Positions 10,086-21,824 of a stretch of DNA of 64,000 nt are shown here, one piece after another. Below the pieces are notes generated by a model. That model made no database searches and was not told where the DNA came from. It was given only the letters and a program-made list of their open reading frames with translations. The position numbers were made by a program, and so were the translations under genes. Origin of the DNA: Rugalucina vietnamica (taxonomy: Eukaryota > Mollusca > Bivalvia > Lucinida > Lucinidae); the NCBI GenBank assembly GCA_964017185.1, contig OZ024877.1, positions 8,960,201 through 9,024,200 of the forward strand, in the 5' to 3' direction. Each line of letters begins with the position of its first letter. The first letter of the stretch is position 1.

Positions 10086-10622
10086 CATAAATTGCTTTTG
10101 TCTGCTGGAAAATGTGCAACGGAATTAGCATTAATAAAACTTTATGTGATGCGATGCCCTAGAAACTCAAGTAATTCATTTAATAACCGTCTCACATTTA
10201 GATAGGAATTCATTATTCCGAAGATCACGGCTTTTGTATCAGGCAAGATAATTCTTATATTTATGTCTATAATCACTTTTGAAGCCGATTCAACCAACAT
10301 TCGTTCGTTCACAACTACAATTAATTTCAAACTGTAAATGCAATACGCTATGTAGATGTGCGAGAAGAAATTAAGACTAGTAACATTCAATGGAAATTCT
10401 GATAAATAAAAAAAGTCAATTACAATATCATGGTAATGTTGCAAACTGGATGTTAAATTTCGCTAAATTGCTATTCTTTTGTGTCGTTTCTAGGTGAATG
10501 TCAATGCTCGTAAACTAAGATTTTGCAATTTTGACAACTCCAGTCAGTTATCATTCTATTTTGAACAGATGGCAATATATTTATATGACAGCCCATTATC
10601 TTGTACTGTGCTCAGCAATCAT
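10086..10622. other. No recognised feature
   Basis: AT-rich sequence. Open frames are short and low in complexity. Confidence 0.35.
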
Positions 10623-10741
10623 CATGAGAGTGACGTCACAGGTATACCGATAGAAATTCGAATGAAATAAATACATTTGACCAATAGGAACAGACATACC
10701 ATTCAGATATCTAACGGTAATTCTCTGACGTCACTCTCATG
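10623..10741. mobile_element. Short inverted-repeat element (MITE-like) with CRE-like ends
   Basis: 16-bp perfect inverted ends, CATGAGAGTGACGTCA at 10623-10638 and its reverse complement at 10726-10741, enclose 87 bp of non-coding DNA. Each end contains the palindrome TGACGTCA, the consensus CREB/ATF site. A MITE is one reading; a cis-regulatory pair is another. Confidence 0.65.
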
Positions 10742-11665
10742 TTGTTGTCTGAGAATTTAAAGTACAGTTTATTTTTCTTCCTCAATTCGGCATATTCTTT
10801 TGTAATAGTATAGATAGACTGACGAAGATATAAGCCATGATCGGACACCTTGGAGACATGATTCGTCTGACCCGGCACAACCATGAAATGAACAAGATGC
10901 GCACGTTTCCCTACGGATATACTGGGCTCGATAAACAATCTATATTTTCTCTGATCTGATTTGTTCGAGTTACTCTTGCATCAACAAATATGTTAGCGGA
11001 CATGCTAAGAGTGAATCACATCGAGCATAGACATAACACTACAGCTCGTCTATGCAGCCGCGCTCTAAAAATTAGCGGTCTAAATCAGGTTTGACCTGAT
11101 CTAAAATCGACTACAGTTAAATGACATGTCATATCGCTGGGGCTTTTAAATATATGTATGGCTTCCGGAAAATTAGCGTTAATCTATTTTCTAGACAGCA
11201 TCTGTCATTTCCCGTTTCAAGCATTTAGTTTAAAGTAAATTTAACAGCATATATTGTTTTTGCGTTCGTCCACAACGGGGCTGAGCAGCAAGATCTGCAT
11301 TTTGGAAATGCATTATGTTACTAAATTATAGGAAGGATCATTTCGTCTAAAATCATACGGCTCATGATGTGTTCGCATGATTTTATTGGTTCAGCAGATA
11401 AGGCTGTTATAGTGCACGCCGATGTTCGCAGAAAAAGATATTACATGTAATAGTCGGTAATTTTGAAGTTGAATACATGCATTTATATTGCTAGCTGTAA
11501 TTTCTATTTCACGGTTGTGTTAATAATTGCTCTCCCAGTAGCATTCAATGTAATTAATCATATTACATGTAGTATTTCATTATTCCATGGTTCCTCGGTG
11601 TTATTTGGCGGATATAAAATTGCATGGAATCGTCAATTTTATTAAATAGATTAAAGCGCTTGAAA
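10742..11665. other. No recognised gene
   Basis: Apart from a short palindrome (TCAGGTTTGACCTGA near 11085-11100) nothing stands out. No coding exon is supported. Confidence 0.35.
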
Positions 11666-12165
11666 GCAGAAGTAAGCAACGATCAGGAAATGGCACAATC
11701 AGAAAGAAATTCACACTCCAAAAACCGAGCTGGGAAAAACTAAATTACAATCAGGATCTTATACTAAGAAAACATATTGTAAACCGAATGGGCAGCCATT
11801 TCTCCAATAGGTGGCCACTCAACCACCCAAACTTAACTAAAAATATAAAAACGCTCATAAGGTGTTAACAGCACAAACATTCAACACCAAGACATAAAAC
11901 AAAAAAGAACCACCACATAAGTATCGCCTTGGAACGATCAGTAATATAAAATACGGGGCGGGCTTCAATCGATTTTACATGGCCATACCCTCACCCTCAG
12001 CTTCTGCGGTGGTTTATAACATTTAGTTAGTTGTTCGGTCCTCGTGGTGAATCTCTAACTAGGCAATGAATCTTATTTTTACATTTATTGCAGTTGTCGC
12101 AAACATTGGTCACTATCTCTGAAGCAGGTATAATAAACCTTCTCAAGAAGGTACAAGTAGGCAAC
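11666..12165 (-). mobile_element. Naiad PLE terminal repeat, minus orientation (divergent)
   Basis: Matches the 3' region of the Naiad copy at 48113-48737 on the opposite strand: CCAAAAACCGAGCTGGGAAA, AATAGGTGGCCACTCA, ACACCAAGACATAAAACAAA, CCTCACCCTCAGCTTCTGC and GTCCTCGTGGTGAATCTCTA. The conserved closing helix is present with changes. The right edge runs straight into the non-LTR remnant that follows. Confidence 0.85.
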
Positions 12166-12169
12166 GATC

Positions 12170-13890
12170 GAACCTGAAACCTAAAAAGGCAGCAGGACCC
12201 TACATAATCAAACCTGTCGTTCTGCAAGAACTAAGAGTAGAACTCGCCACTATTCTTAAAGTTCGTTTTGAACGCTCACTTGAATCCGGTGCTGTGTCAC
12301 TTATATTGAACTCAGCCATTGTCTCTTCCATATTCAAAAATGTGAAAAAATCAGTCGCCCCACCTCTCTTACACTGATGATGTATCTTGTGTAAAGTAAT
12401 TGAACACACTCTTACATCAAATGTAGTTAAACACCTAGACACTAACTGGACTGATGTACGACCTACAACACGATTTCAGGGAGAGACGTTCCTGTGAGAC
12501 CCAGTTAATTTCAATCATTAAGAACCTTGCTCGCAAGACAAGCCAAAGAAAGCAAACAGATCTTATCCCGATTTTTTCTAAGGCTTCTGATAAGGTCAAC
12601 CACCCAAAGGTACTCTTGAAGCTGCAATCATGTGGAATAAGAAATGCCACTCTGCGCTGGATCAGAGCCTTCCTAAGTAATCGTCAGCAGAAGGTTGTTG
12701 TTGAGGGCGAGGAGTCTGACTCGGTCCCAGTCACACCTGGAGTCCCCCAGGGCTCAGTGCTGGGACCTATCCTTTTCCTGGCCTGCATCAATGACCTTCC
12801 CCAAGACATTGTCTCACAGGTGCGTTTTTTTTTTGCTGATGACACTGCCATCTACCTGATTTTAGACAGTAAAAGTGACAGTGACACTCTACAGAAGGAC
12901 CTTGACAGACTCCAGACACGGGAGGCAAGATGGGATATGGAATTTAACCCTTCCATGTGCCTGGTGATTAGAGTGACGGCCTGTAGGACACCATTCAGAT
13001 ACAGTACATACTGCATGGACAGGTCCTAGAGGCTATCAGCAGCGCCAGGTACTTAGTTTTTGATATCTCCAGAAACCTGAGTTGGAACACTCATGTGAAC
13101 AGGATCACTTCAAATGCTAACATGGTTCTCGGATGTATAAAACAAAACTAAGTCCCCTCAAATCCGAGAAGCAGCATACTAGTCCCTGGTCCGACCCAAG
13201 CTGGAATATGCTTCATGAGCATGGGACCCCAATACCAAAGAAAACAGAGGCAAGCTGGAAATGGTTCAAAGACGGGCAGCCCGGTGGACCCTAAATGACT
13301 ATGACAGTACAACTAGTGTCACATCAGTGATGGCTCAGTTGGGCTGGCAGACACTTGATCAGAGACGGTCTGTAGCCCGGCTCTGCCTGTTCTACAAAAT
13401 TGTCAATGGCCTTGTGGCTGTGCCACTCTCCGACTATGTGCAGCCCGCCGACCTGATTTCCAGATGTTGCCACTCCATGACATTTCGCCAAATCCACACT
13501 GGCAAAGATTACTGTAAATACTCCTTCTTTCCACTGGCAGTTGTCCAGTGGAATGCTCTCCCAGTCAGTGTTGCAGTTTCTCCAAGTCTTGAGGTTTTTA
13601 AGACAGCAGTTGGAGAGCTGCAGCACCCCGAACCCTAGAGACAGTACACTGCATGTTTTATACTGTTTTTAAACTTTAGAACCATTAATCTTTATCAATA
13701 CTGTCTAAAATGTGATTTGCCGATCAATCCTATCTGTCGTTCATCATCAATCTTGTTTTTAATCTATCATCTTGACACAGACTGACATTATACTTTAAGC
13801 TTTGTTCTTTTCATAACCCTGACGCGTAGTGCCTGCTAAAATGCTCGCGAGGGCGTAGGCAGCATTCGAAGATAGAAGATACACATGTAG
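12170..13890 (+). pseudogene. Decayed non-LTR retrotransposon RT
   Basis: RT of a second LINE type, different from that at 1547-3829. Recognisable blocks in order: KPKKAAGP near 12180, FRERRSCETQL near 12475, GVPQGSVLGPILFL near 12740-12780, FADDTAIYL near 12830-12850 (preceded by a T-run slip adding phenylalanines), QRRAARW near 13268 and VQWNALPVSV near 13540. Several frame changes and stops (around 12380, 13028, 13150) break the frame. It starts abruptly inside the RT and ends about 13890 after a GACGCGTAGTGCC 3' region. It is a dead, 5'-truncated copy. Confidence 0.88.
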
Positions 13891-14089
13891 ATAAGACAGC
13901 TTAAGAGATGATAAAACAACGAAAGCAGCATTGTGTTTCTTTAAGGTTGTAAAATCACTGCTATCAATTCTTTCTGGTTGTCAGTATTATCGTTATATCA
14001 TGATTTATTTTACATAAGATATATATGCAAATAGGGATGCCGTATATTGCAACAATAGTACTGCTGTATTGTCAAATAACATCAAAATA

Positions 14090-14245
14090 GAAAATATTTA
14101 TCTAGAAATTGTCCATAGACGTCCCTAGAGAAATTATGTTTGGTGTTCTCAATACGATTTACAATGATAAGGACATGCGTGTCGATGATCACACTGATTT
14201 TACCATTCAATAATGGCAGACGAAAGAAAAATATCGTAAAAGTGC
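14090..14245 (-). repeat. Dispersed repeat (pair with 35500-35645)
   Basis: Shared blocks with 35500-35645 include TTATGTTTG, CATTCTCAAT, ATTTACAATGATAAG and ACACGCGTGTCG-like sequence. Same orientation in both places. Function and family unknown. The orientation given is arbitrary. Confidence 0.5.
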
Positions 14246-14759
14246 AAATACTTTGACCGTGTCGTTTAACCTTAGACATAGATATTGCATTTGTTGATCG
14301 GACTGCTCAATAATGTGACTCTACGATGGTAAACAATATATGGCAACGTGCTTTACATTGAACTTGAAAATGTGTAAAGTAAAATAGGTGACCCTTTTTA
14401 GTGTTTACAAAACCTCATCACGTGAGGTCAACCGGTACGATCAAAGAATTTGCACTATATACCGCTAGATCGACACTATCGATACAAAATCACTACCAAT
14501 TCGTGTAACGTTAATAGTATTTCTTGTTCTATGCTATACTTTATGGACAAATTTAAGCAAGAAATAGATTTTTTTTTTATCTTTCATTTTGAAGGTAAAC
14601 ACTGACAAAACTAAACTATTGTTTTAAGGTTAAAAACGTAATCCTTCAAATTATTTGTCCAGAAGATAAAAACCTCATTTGCTGTACTTTTCAGTATAGC
14701 GCCATGATCACGTAAAACCTCCTTGTGAGACCTCAGATATCACGCAAAACCCTCTTTGA

Positions 14760-15055
14760 AAGCCGTTGAATAATACTATCCCTGCTGATTCAGCATTACA
14801 ATATAAAACACGAGTCATTGCATGCCTCAGACAAAGTAAATGCATCATTTCAAACGCAGACGCCGTTTCATCATCTTTTATTGCTTTTAGACCCAATTTT
14901 TCGAAATGAAAAACTTGACAAAATGTCTTGTTTCTAAAATTGTGCACAATTTCAAAACGGAGTGCTCAAATTATCACAGCGTGCATATTTTATGGTTTCG
15001 CAAATAGACTATGTTGTCTGGGAAAATTGGCGCGATTGCTTTCAAACCATATTAA
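14760..15055 (+). repeat. Dispersed ~300-bp repeat, copy 1
   Basis: Four copies lie in this window: here, 17085-17225 (partial), 17235-17550 and 36110-36425. Shared blocks are GATTCAGCA, CATCATTTCAAACRCAGACG, CATCATCTAAATTGCTTT, TATCACAGC(A/G)TGCAT and TTATGG(C/T)TT. All have the same orientation. No coding capacity or recognised family. Confidence 0.65.
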
Positions 15056-15409
15056 TATACGATTCGAAATACAATGTCAAAAGTTTTGCATTTACGCCAA
15101 ATGACGTTCCCTTGTTTTCAATGTAACCATTGTAAAGGATGAACGGTCGTTATTGATATGTGGAAACATATGGGTGTCTCTTGCGAGACACTTTGAATAT
15201 AAAGGTTTTGTCCACAATTTAGGACGCGAGTCTAAACGTCAAGTAAATATAACCAGTATAAACATACTCAAGTTTAGTCAAGACCCTTTCACAAGTCATG
15301 ACAAGAAGTACTGACTCGTCATGCTAAATGACCAATTACTTGGAAACGGAGCCCATAAAAGCAAAAACAAATGTTACACCCAGTTCATTAATTCAGATCC
15401 AGTTAGATT

Positions 15410-16990
15410 ACAAAAAGGTACAAGTAGGCAAAGATCGGGAAAGGGCGCAATCAGAAAAAGATTCCCACTCCAAAAACCGAGGTGGGAAAAAACCAAACTA
15501 ACAATCAGGTATTTATACCGAATGAGCAGCTATTTTCCCAATAGGTGGCCACTCAGTTACCTTAACTTAACTAAAATATGATAACATACATAAGACGCCA
15601 ACAGCTCAAAAAATTAAACACCAAGACATAAAACAATAAGAACCACAACAGAAGTATCGCCTTGGTACGATCAGTAATATAAAATTACTGGCGGGCTTAA
15701 ACCGGTTTTACAGGATCCTAACCTCACCCTCAGCTTCTGCAGTGGTTCATAACATTTAGTTAGTTGTTCGGTCCTCGTAGTGAATTTCTAACTAGTCAAT
15801 GAATCATTATGGGCAAACGAATAAATCATGATAAATTCCATGATGAATCAAAAACGAGGACTCACAGAATGAGTAAGCTGCCCGACGATGGAGACCCCGG
15901 GGCGCCCAATAACCTACTAACTCCGGAGAAAAAGAAAACCACCAGTTGAATCCCGGTAGGCCAAGCAACAGACAAGAAGCTCCGGCCCCAACCAACTAAA
16001 ATGAATAGCTTTATGTCGGGGCCATCATAGAGTCTGACGCCCGACCCACCGGCGTGCAATTAAAGAAGGCAGCATAGTTATCAACCATGATTGGGTTAAA
16101 AACTAAGCATGCAGGCTGTCGCATAACATTTAAGTTATATCCTATACGTCTGTAACGCGTAATGATTTTTTCTGAATTATGAAGTGGTGGGGGACATATT
16201 GTTTTTGGTGTGGATCCCGTCGGCGTCGGCGTCGGCGGCCTCGGCGTAGCTTTTTGTCTTCATGATATCTCCTGAACCACTGGATGGATTTAGACCAAAC
16301 TGGCACAGAAACTTCATTGGGACAGCCGAATGGAGTGATTAGATTTAGGTGACCTTGACCTAATTTTCAAGGTTACAAAGGTCAATTAACTGTTTGAAAA
16401 TCCAGGTGTCTCCATTCGTTTCCGCTGTCTAACTTGAGTAGTTTTTGACCGATTTTCTTCAAACTTTGCATATGAGTTGATACTGGCAAGGAGTGGTTTG
16501 GGATTGTAGATGGGTAAATTTCGTCAAACGACCTTAGAGTTATGGCCCTTGATTGATGTTAAAAATTGCATTTTTTCGTTTCCACTCTCTAACTTGAGTA
16601 GTTTTTTTTACCGATTTTCTTCAAACTTTGCATATTAGGATTGGTTTGGGATTGTAGATGGGTAAATTTCGAGAAACTTCAAACTTTATAAATATGGACA
16701 GCTGTAACATGTGATATTTTAAAATGTATGTTGGTATACATTGGTTTTAATTTAAAATGTCTGTTGGTATATATTTTTCAGGGTTATATGTAGAAATTTA
16801 CAAAATTAAAAGTGGGTTGGGACAGAGAGGGGGGACATATGTGTTTTCCTCTAGAAACTCCTTCTAGTTTAAAATAAAAATCATTCCTTCCAATAAGTTT
16901 CTTAAATTTGTAAACCAAGTCACCATAAAATTCTGGTTCCGAAAGGCCTTTACTTAAAAGGGTCTTTAGCCCAACATTAAATTTGGGACT
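15410..16990 (-). mobile_element. Naiad PLE, 3' part (minus), interrupted by another repeat
   Basis: The terminal repeat (15414-15815) is followed on the minus strand by the 3' UTR and the end of the RT frame (the C-terminal DSMMAPT-like end is degraded near 16025). Homology to the full copy breaks at about 16178, where ~690 bp of unrelated repeat is inserted, and resumes at about 16870-16987. It is 5'-truncated in the distal RT. The conserved terminal hairpin is present (CAGTAAT and ATTACTG arms near 15670-15690). Confidence 0.85.
16179..16870. mobile_element. Insertion inside the Naiad copy, GGGGGACATAT-ended repeat
   Basis: Bounded by GGGGGACATATTG at about 16190 and GGGGGGACATATGTG near 16835. 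The interior has a GTCGGC run (16217-16245) and a roughly 155-bp tandem duplication (TTGAGTAGTTTTT...CTTCAAACTTTGCATAT at about 16433 and 16590). Elements with such GGGGGACAT ends are common in mollusc genomes; the family name is not known to me. It must be younger than the Naiad copy it splits. Confidence 0.65.
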
Positions 16991-17084
16991 TCAACATATT
17001 TCTGTTGCATTTTAACCGTAGAAGATACCTACATGTATTTATCACACTACGTTAGAGTACAGGTGTCATTATTCGTGTTATTGC

Positions 17085-17550
17085 TGTCGGTGCTAATTCA
17101 GCACACAAGACCGTTGCATCCGTCTGGCAAGACAAACGCATAATTTCAAACATAGACGCCGTTACATCATCTAAATTGCTTTTGGACCCAATTTGTTGAA
17201 ATGAAATGACTTTAGATAAGATTTGTTTGGTATAACTATTAGGCTACATTAGAGTACTTTCGTACAATTTCATGGATTATGATGACCGTCGGTGTTGATT
17301 CAGCATATAAAACATTGCATGCATCTGACAAAGAAAAATATATTATTTCAAACACAGACGACGTTACATCATCTAAATTGCTTTCGGACCCAAATTGTCG
17401 AAATGAAATGCCTTTATAAAATGTCAGATTCCTAATATGGTGCACACATTCTAATTAGAGTGGTTAGATTATCACAGCATGCATGCTTTATGGCTTTGTA
17501 AGTGCATCATGTTGTCTGAGGGAAAAGGCAAGATGACTTTTTCTGTATTA
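17085..17550 (+). repeat. Dispersed ~300-bp repeat, copies 2 (partial) and 3
   Basis: Two head-to-tail copies of the 14760 family. The first covers only the 5' half (17085-17225); the second is nearly complete (17235-17550). The tandem arrangement suggests local duplication. Confidence 0.65.
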
Positions 17551-17697
17551 ATTGAATAAATCTATAAATCTTCATCACACTCATTTAAAATATCGAATGT
17601 TGACACATCGCTTATAAATGTCGTTATAATGCGGATGTGTAGAACAATAGGATGCTGTATAATTTGTGCATACTTATCGAAGGTCATGCTATTATTA

Positions 17698-17776
17698 TCA
17701 CTACTAGTAGTAGTATTTATAGTAGTAGTAGTAGTAGTAATAGTAGTAGTAGTTGTTGTTGTTGTGGTAGTAGTGG
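17698..17776. repeat. (GTA)n microsatellite
   Basis: Imperfect trinucleotide repeat of TAG/GTA units passing into GTT units. The Thr/Asn-rich minus-strand frame here is only the repeat translated. Confidence 0.9.
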
Positions 17777-17834
17777 TATATAAAGGGTTATAAATAAAAA
17801 AGTTAAAACTACATACACACTTTCGTCCTAGACG

Positions 17835-18760
17835 TTGAAGGGTGAACATCGACTCATCACTGACCGATCACCAACCAACAGCTTAGCGATGGAAAAAGAG
17901 ACAGATCAACTTGAACTGCCTTTGATCTTCGGCACTGCTCTAAAGGCACACAACTTCTCCTGGAAGCCAGTCTGGCGGATCGGGGAAGGTTTAGAGCACG
18001 TGAAGGTAGAGCTTACCGTAATATACACTACCTACCACTCACTCACAGAGTAGTGTAGAACAGAAAGAAAGCCTGAATGTCAATTCGAAAGAAACAACGC
18101 CTGTAATGTCCAAGAGAGGGAGGCCAGACGCAAGAGCAAGCTTGCACCTTCCAATCTGCCTTCCGAACAACCTGTCACCAGACAACAGCAAGACGCCTCA
18201 ACGACAGCTGCCGCCACCTCCAGCCTCGCAATCTCCAGAGAAACAACCTACAGCACCGCCGCCGAAACAACCGACACCACCACCGCCTCCTACGAAGAAA
18301 CAACCTACAACAACCAACGTACAGTCGTCGACTACAGCTGCTTCACAACCAAAATCCATCCTCAAGAAACCAACAGAACAACAGAAACTATACTATGGCC
18401 AACAGTCGCGCGCAAGGTGAAAGACATCAACCACTATCTCCTGAAGAGCTACAGGATCAAGAAAACAGCTTACGGCAAGCCAAAACGCCCCTCCGGCACC
18501 ATCATCTACGGTGAACTACTAAATCCTACCGACGTAGAACCTCACTACCTCTACTGGCACAAACGCCACGACATCAAACCAACGTTTTCTACATCTACAA
18601 GAACCCTGACAGCAAATTCTACATCCACGGCCAGTACACCAAGCTCAAGTCCCGCGTCGACTCACTACCAGCTGTGACCGGCGACGACCACAACACCATC
18701 TGCAACAGTATCTTCACATCGCAGCCTATACTCCGTGCCCAGCCCATGCCGAGACCGTAG
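17835..18760 (+). pseudogene. Decayed coding region of unknown family, C-rich codons
   Basis: One frame is open from 17835 to 18677 except for a single TAG at 18051-18053. Around 18575 the protein-like reading moves to another frame (FYIYKNPDSKFYIHGQYTKL and on) and stops near 18760. The middle is Thr/Ser/Pro/Gln-rich and the C-terminal part has a dense pattern (HYLLKSYRIKKTAYGKPKRP, then YGELLNP and HYLYWHKRHDIK). Codons end mostly in C, unlike the AT-rich surroundings. With one stop and one frame change it looks like a recently disabled gene or mobile-element ORF. I do not recognise the family and assign no function. Confidence 0.55.
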
Positions 18761-20200
18761 CCTACCAGAACCATGCCTCGACTCCCGATCCTCGTGACCT
18801 ACTTCTACCGCGCGTTACCAGTATATCTACAACTATTCACATGAATTACAGTGCTCATTTCTGTTTATTCGTGCCTGAGAGAGAGCATCAGATTGGATAC
18901 CGTTTGACCTACTTTTGCTCTCGAGCAAGATAGTGAAATCAACGATTTGCAGCCGAATTGGCCCTGATTTCACTTTCGTTTTAGGCTCACTTCTCGGACT
19001 TGGCGTTCAAAATTCTAAAAATGTATTGCTCCTTTCTTTAGCCTGACACCTGCATCCGTTGTCTGTCATTTATGGGCCAGACAAGCACGATTTGCAATTT
19101 TATCGCTTTATCTAGCCACGATTTGCAGCCCGGGAGCACTTTCTCTTTACGTCTCAGTGGAGGAGCTATAGATTAAGTCCGCTCGGCCCCGGCAGACGTA
19201 AAACAGCCTAAACTACTACTACTAAGTTTAAACTAAGCAATGGTCTGGATTAGATTCATGGAGCGCTATTTTAAACGTCAAGTACATGAGCACTGAAGTT
19301 GAATCATGATTCAAAATTCGTCACTTGAGGTATTGCATGCCATGCTGAACGACGCTTTAATTAAAAACGGAAGCCATAAAAAGTTTAAAATGATACACAC
19401 AATTTTGTTATCTTGTTAGATTTCTCGTTTTTGCCTGAGTCATGCGCATTAAAAGACTGGAGTCTTAGTATAAAAAACAGTTATATAGACAAATTATCAG
19501 TTTAATAACAAAGAAGTTAAAATCAGCAAAAGGTCTGTACTGTATCAACCTTTTTAGAGTCTACAGTTTATACACACATATCTTAATTAAGATATAAGTC
19601 GATGCCACCTCCTATGAATGAATACATACAAACACATATGGGATGAATGGAATGATACACCGGTACACTACCGCGATAACCAATCCTATATGATTTGCTC
19701 TCTTATCAAATCAAAAAGAGATTTAGTCTACCATAAAGTTACCTGCTAACTACACCATTAGAAAGAGAAGGCAGCCTGTAATACACAACAGAGTGTGCAA
19801 TTTCTGCAGTAATCTTAATAATGATAGCTTTCATAAATATCTTCGGATAATGCACTTTGTGATTGTTTAGATAAATTGAAGATGCTGAATATTACCCTTT
19901 TAGATGCAGACGATTCACAGTACAACGACGTTCACTTCGACATAAACCAAACTCGATTATAAACAAATTTACTATTGAATGGAAACTCAAATTTGTCATA
20001 TCTTTCTTTTGAAAGTAGTAAAAAGTTCGTTACATATATATCTTATTTTAATAAATAGTTTTATTCTTTGACAAGATATGCTCGCATTGTTTTAATATTG
20101 TTATTTCTTTTTAGGTAGAATGTCTTCCACATATATATTATGAGTCTGGACCATCGGGGCTGGGAGGCGGCCTGAATATTTACATGTATTTATTTTTACA
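18761..20200. other. No recognised feature
   Basis: 18840-19200 has GC-richer sequence with two CACGATTTGCA(A/G) motifs that could be the 3' region of the element above. The rest is AT-rich with no convincing exon. Confidence 0.35.
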
Positions 20201-20211
20201 TACAATTTTAA

Positions 20212-20518
20212 TGTAAGCCCGCCAGTAGTTTTATATTACTGATCGTTCCAAGGCGATATTTCTGTGGTGGTTCTTTTTGTTTTATGTCTTGGTGTTTAAA
20301 ATTTTGTGCTGTTGGCCCATCATGTATGTTTTCATATTTTAGTTAAGTTAAGGTAACTGAGTGGCCATCTATTGGGAAAATAGCTGCTCATTCGGCTTAC
20401 GATATGTTTTCATGGTATAAGTACCTGATTGTTAATTTAGTTTTTCCCATCTCGGTGTTTGGAGTGAGAATCTTTTTCTGATCGCACCTTTTCCTGATCT
20501 TTGTCTACTTGTACCTTT
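20212..20518 (+). mobile_element. Naiad PLE terminal repeat (solo, plus)
   Basis: Begins within the conserved hairpin region (GCCCGCCAGTAGTTTTATA) and runs through TTCTTTTTGTTTTATGTCTT, GGTAACTGAGTGGCCA and AATAGCTGCTCATTCGGCTT to the common 3' end near CTACTTGTACCTTTG. It is 5'-truncated and carries no RT sequence. Confidence 0.9.
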
Positions 20519-20539
20519 GTAAATGATAAATGCTATTTG

Positions 20540-20910
20540 GTTGGGTCGGCGGGTTTATATACCAGCAGGGCGGCATCTTTTCTTGTACATGTTAATAGAT
20601 ACCTGAACCATTTGCCTACGTATAATTCTTACAGTATATATCAATTTATGGACAATGTGACATAGACGGCAGGTCGGCAAACCATATGGTCTGTGAACAC
20701 GTGTATGATCGGCTTTATCTTACTATATGGGCATTTGATTTGGTTGGCAGGTCGGCACATCCATTGGTATATGTAGTTATACACATTAAATCACAGTATA
20801 CATGTACGTAGGTGACTGGTCTACCTGCCGACTTCTTGCTCTTGGTCTGTATACAAGCCTTATATCACTGTATGGCTATTTGGTTGGGACTGTGGGTCGG
20901 CAAGTTGGCC
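20540..20910. repeat. Degenerate tandem units with TTGG(T/C)TGG...GGTCGGC
   Basis: The motif TTTGGTTGG(G) followed by GGTCGGCA/GGGTCGGC appears near 20553, 20690 (partial), 20737 and 20880, with an inverted CTGCCGAC near 20825. Spacing is irregular (about 130-190 bp). Weak evidence for an old tandem array. Confidence 0.4.
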
Positions 20911-20914
20911 CATT

Positions 20915-21495
20915 ATCTACTGTCTGAACACCATCTTTAAGAAGCATTTTTCGAAATCTCACTTTTCTGAAACACCTATAGAAACATATGACGATGTCAT
21001 ATTGTTGCAACTTATGAGTCCTAAAAAGTGCCACAAAAAGTTTGAAAGTCGGTTCACTAATAAAATAATTATGCGCACAATCATTTTGAATAGGAATTGT
21101 GCATGAGCAAGGGAGGCAGTCCAAACACCTTAAAACTGAAAATCAAGTAAATCTGTGGAATGATTTTAAGAGTTTGGCACTCAGCTATGCATACAAAATA
21201 ATTTCGTTTTGGTTTGGTGCATTTTAGATGAAGAATAATCTATTTAGATGTTTTCCGGGAAAGTAGTTACTTCCCTTGTTGGCAATTTTACAATGAAAAA
21301 AGCCCTATTCAAAAATATTTTCTGGCATAAAAATTTTATTTGTTAACCGATTTTCATTTTTTTTTCTTGGCACTTTAAATTTTAAGACTTTTGGAATGCA
21401 AAATGGTGGCATGCTCATATTTTTCTTGAGGTCTTTCAGAAAAGTGAGATTGTGAAAAATGCAGTTTCTGGAAGATGATGTTTAGACAGTTGTTC
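20915..21495. repeat. Foldback element with ~60-bp arms
   Basis: The left arm has GCATTTTTCGAAATCTCAC and TTTTCTGAAA (20943-20972). The right arm has TTTCAGAAAAGTGAGATT and GAAAAATGC (21434-21463). These are reverse complements with small differences. The 450-bp interior has no coding frame. Confidence 0.7.
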
Positions 21496-21824
21496 ATAAA
21501 TATATATGGAAAGGGTTATTTCAATTATTGCTAAATTGGTTGATCAGCAGGTCTGAACATCTAGTTTTGTATATAAAGATGATGAGGATTTGCTTAAGCA
21601 TTTGATGTGTTTTTTAAGACTGTATACTATCAAAATGTTGTGAACCACTGCAGAAGATGAAGGTGAGGTTAGATGCCCGTATAACCGGTTTAATCCCCCC
21701 ACAGTAATTATATATTACTGTTCGTTCCAATGCGATAATTCTGTGTGGTTCTATTTGTTTTATGTTTAAGAGTCGAATTTTTGTGCTCTTTGAACCTTAT
21801 GTAAGTTTTCATATTTTAGTAAAA

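Noticed and set aside
11085-11100. Hormone-response-like palindrome TCAGGTTTGACCTGA
   Set aside because: Half-sites are incomplete (AGGTTTGACCT, not AGGTCA-n3-TGACCT) and there is no nearby gene.
18106-18420. Proline-rich 104-residue frame
   Set aside because: It is an off-frame reading of the decayed coding region at 17835-18760. The frame-0 reading is open on both sides and more protein-like.
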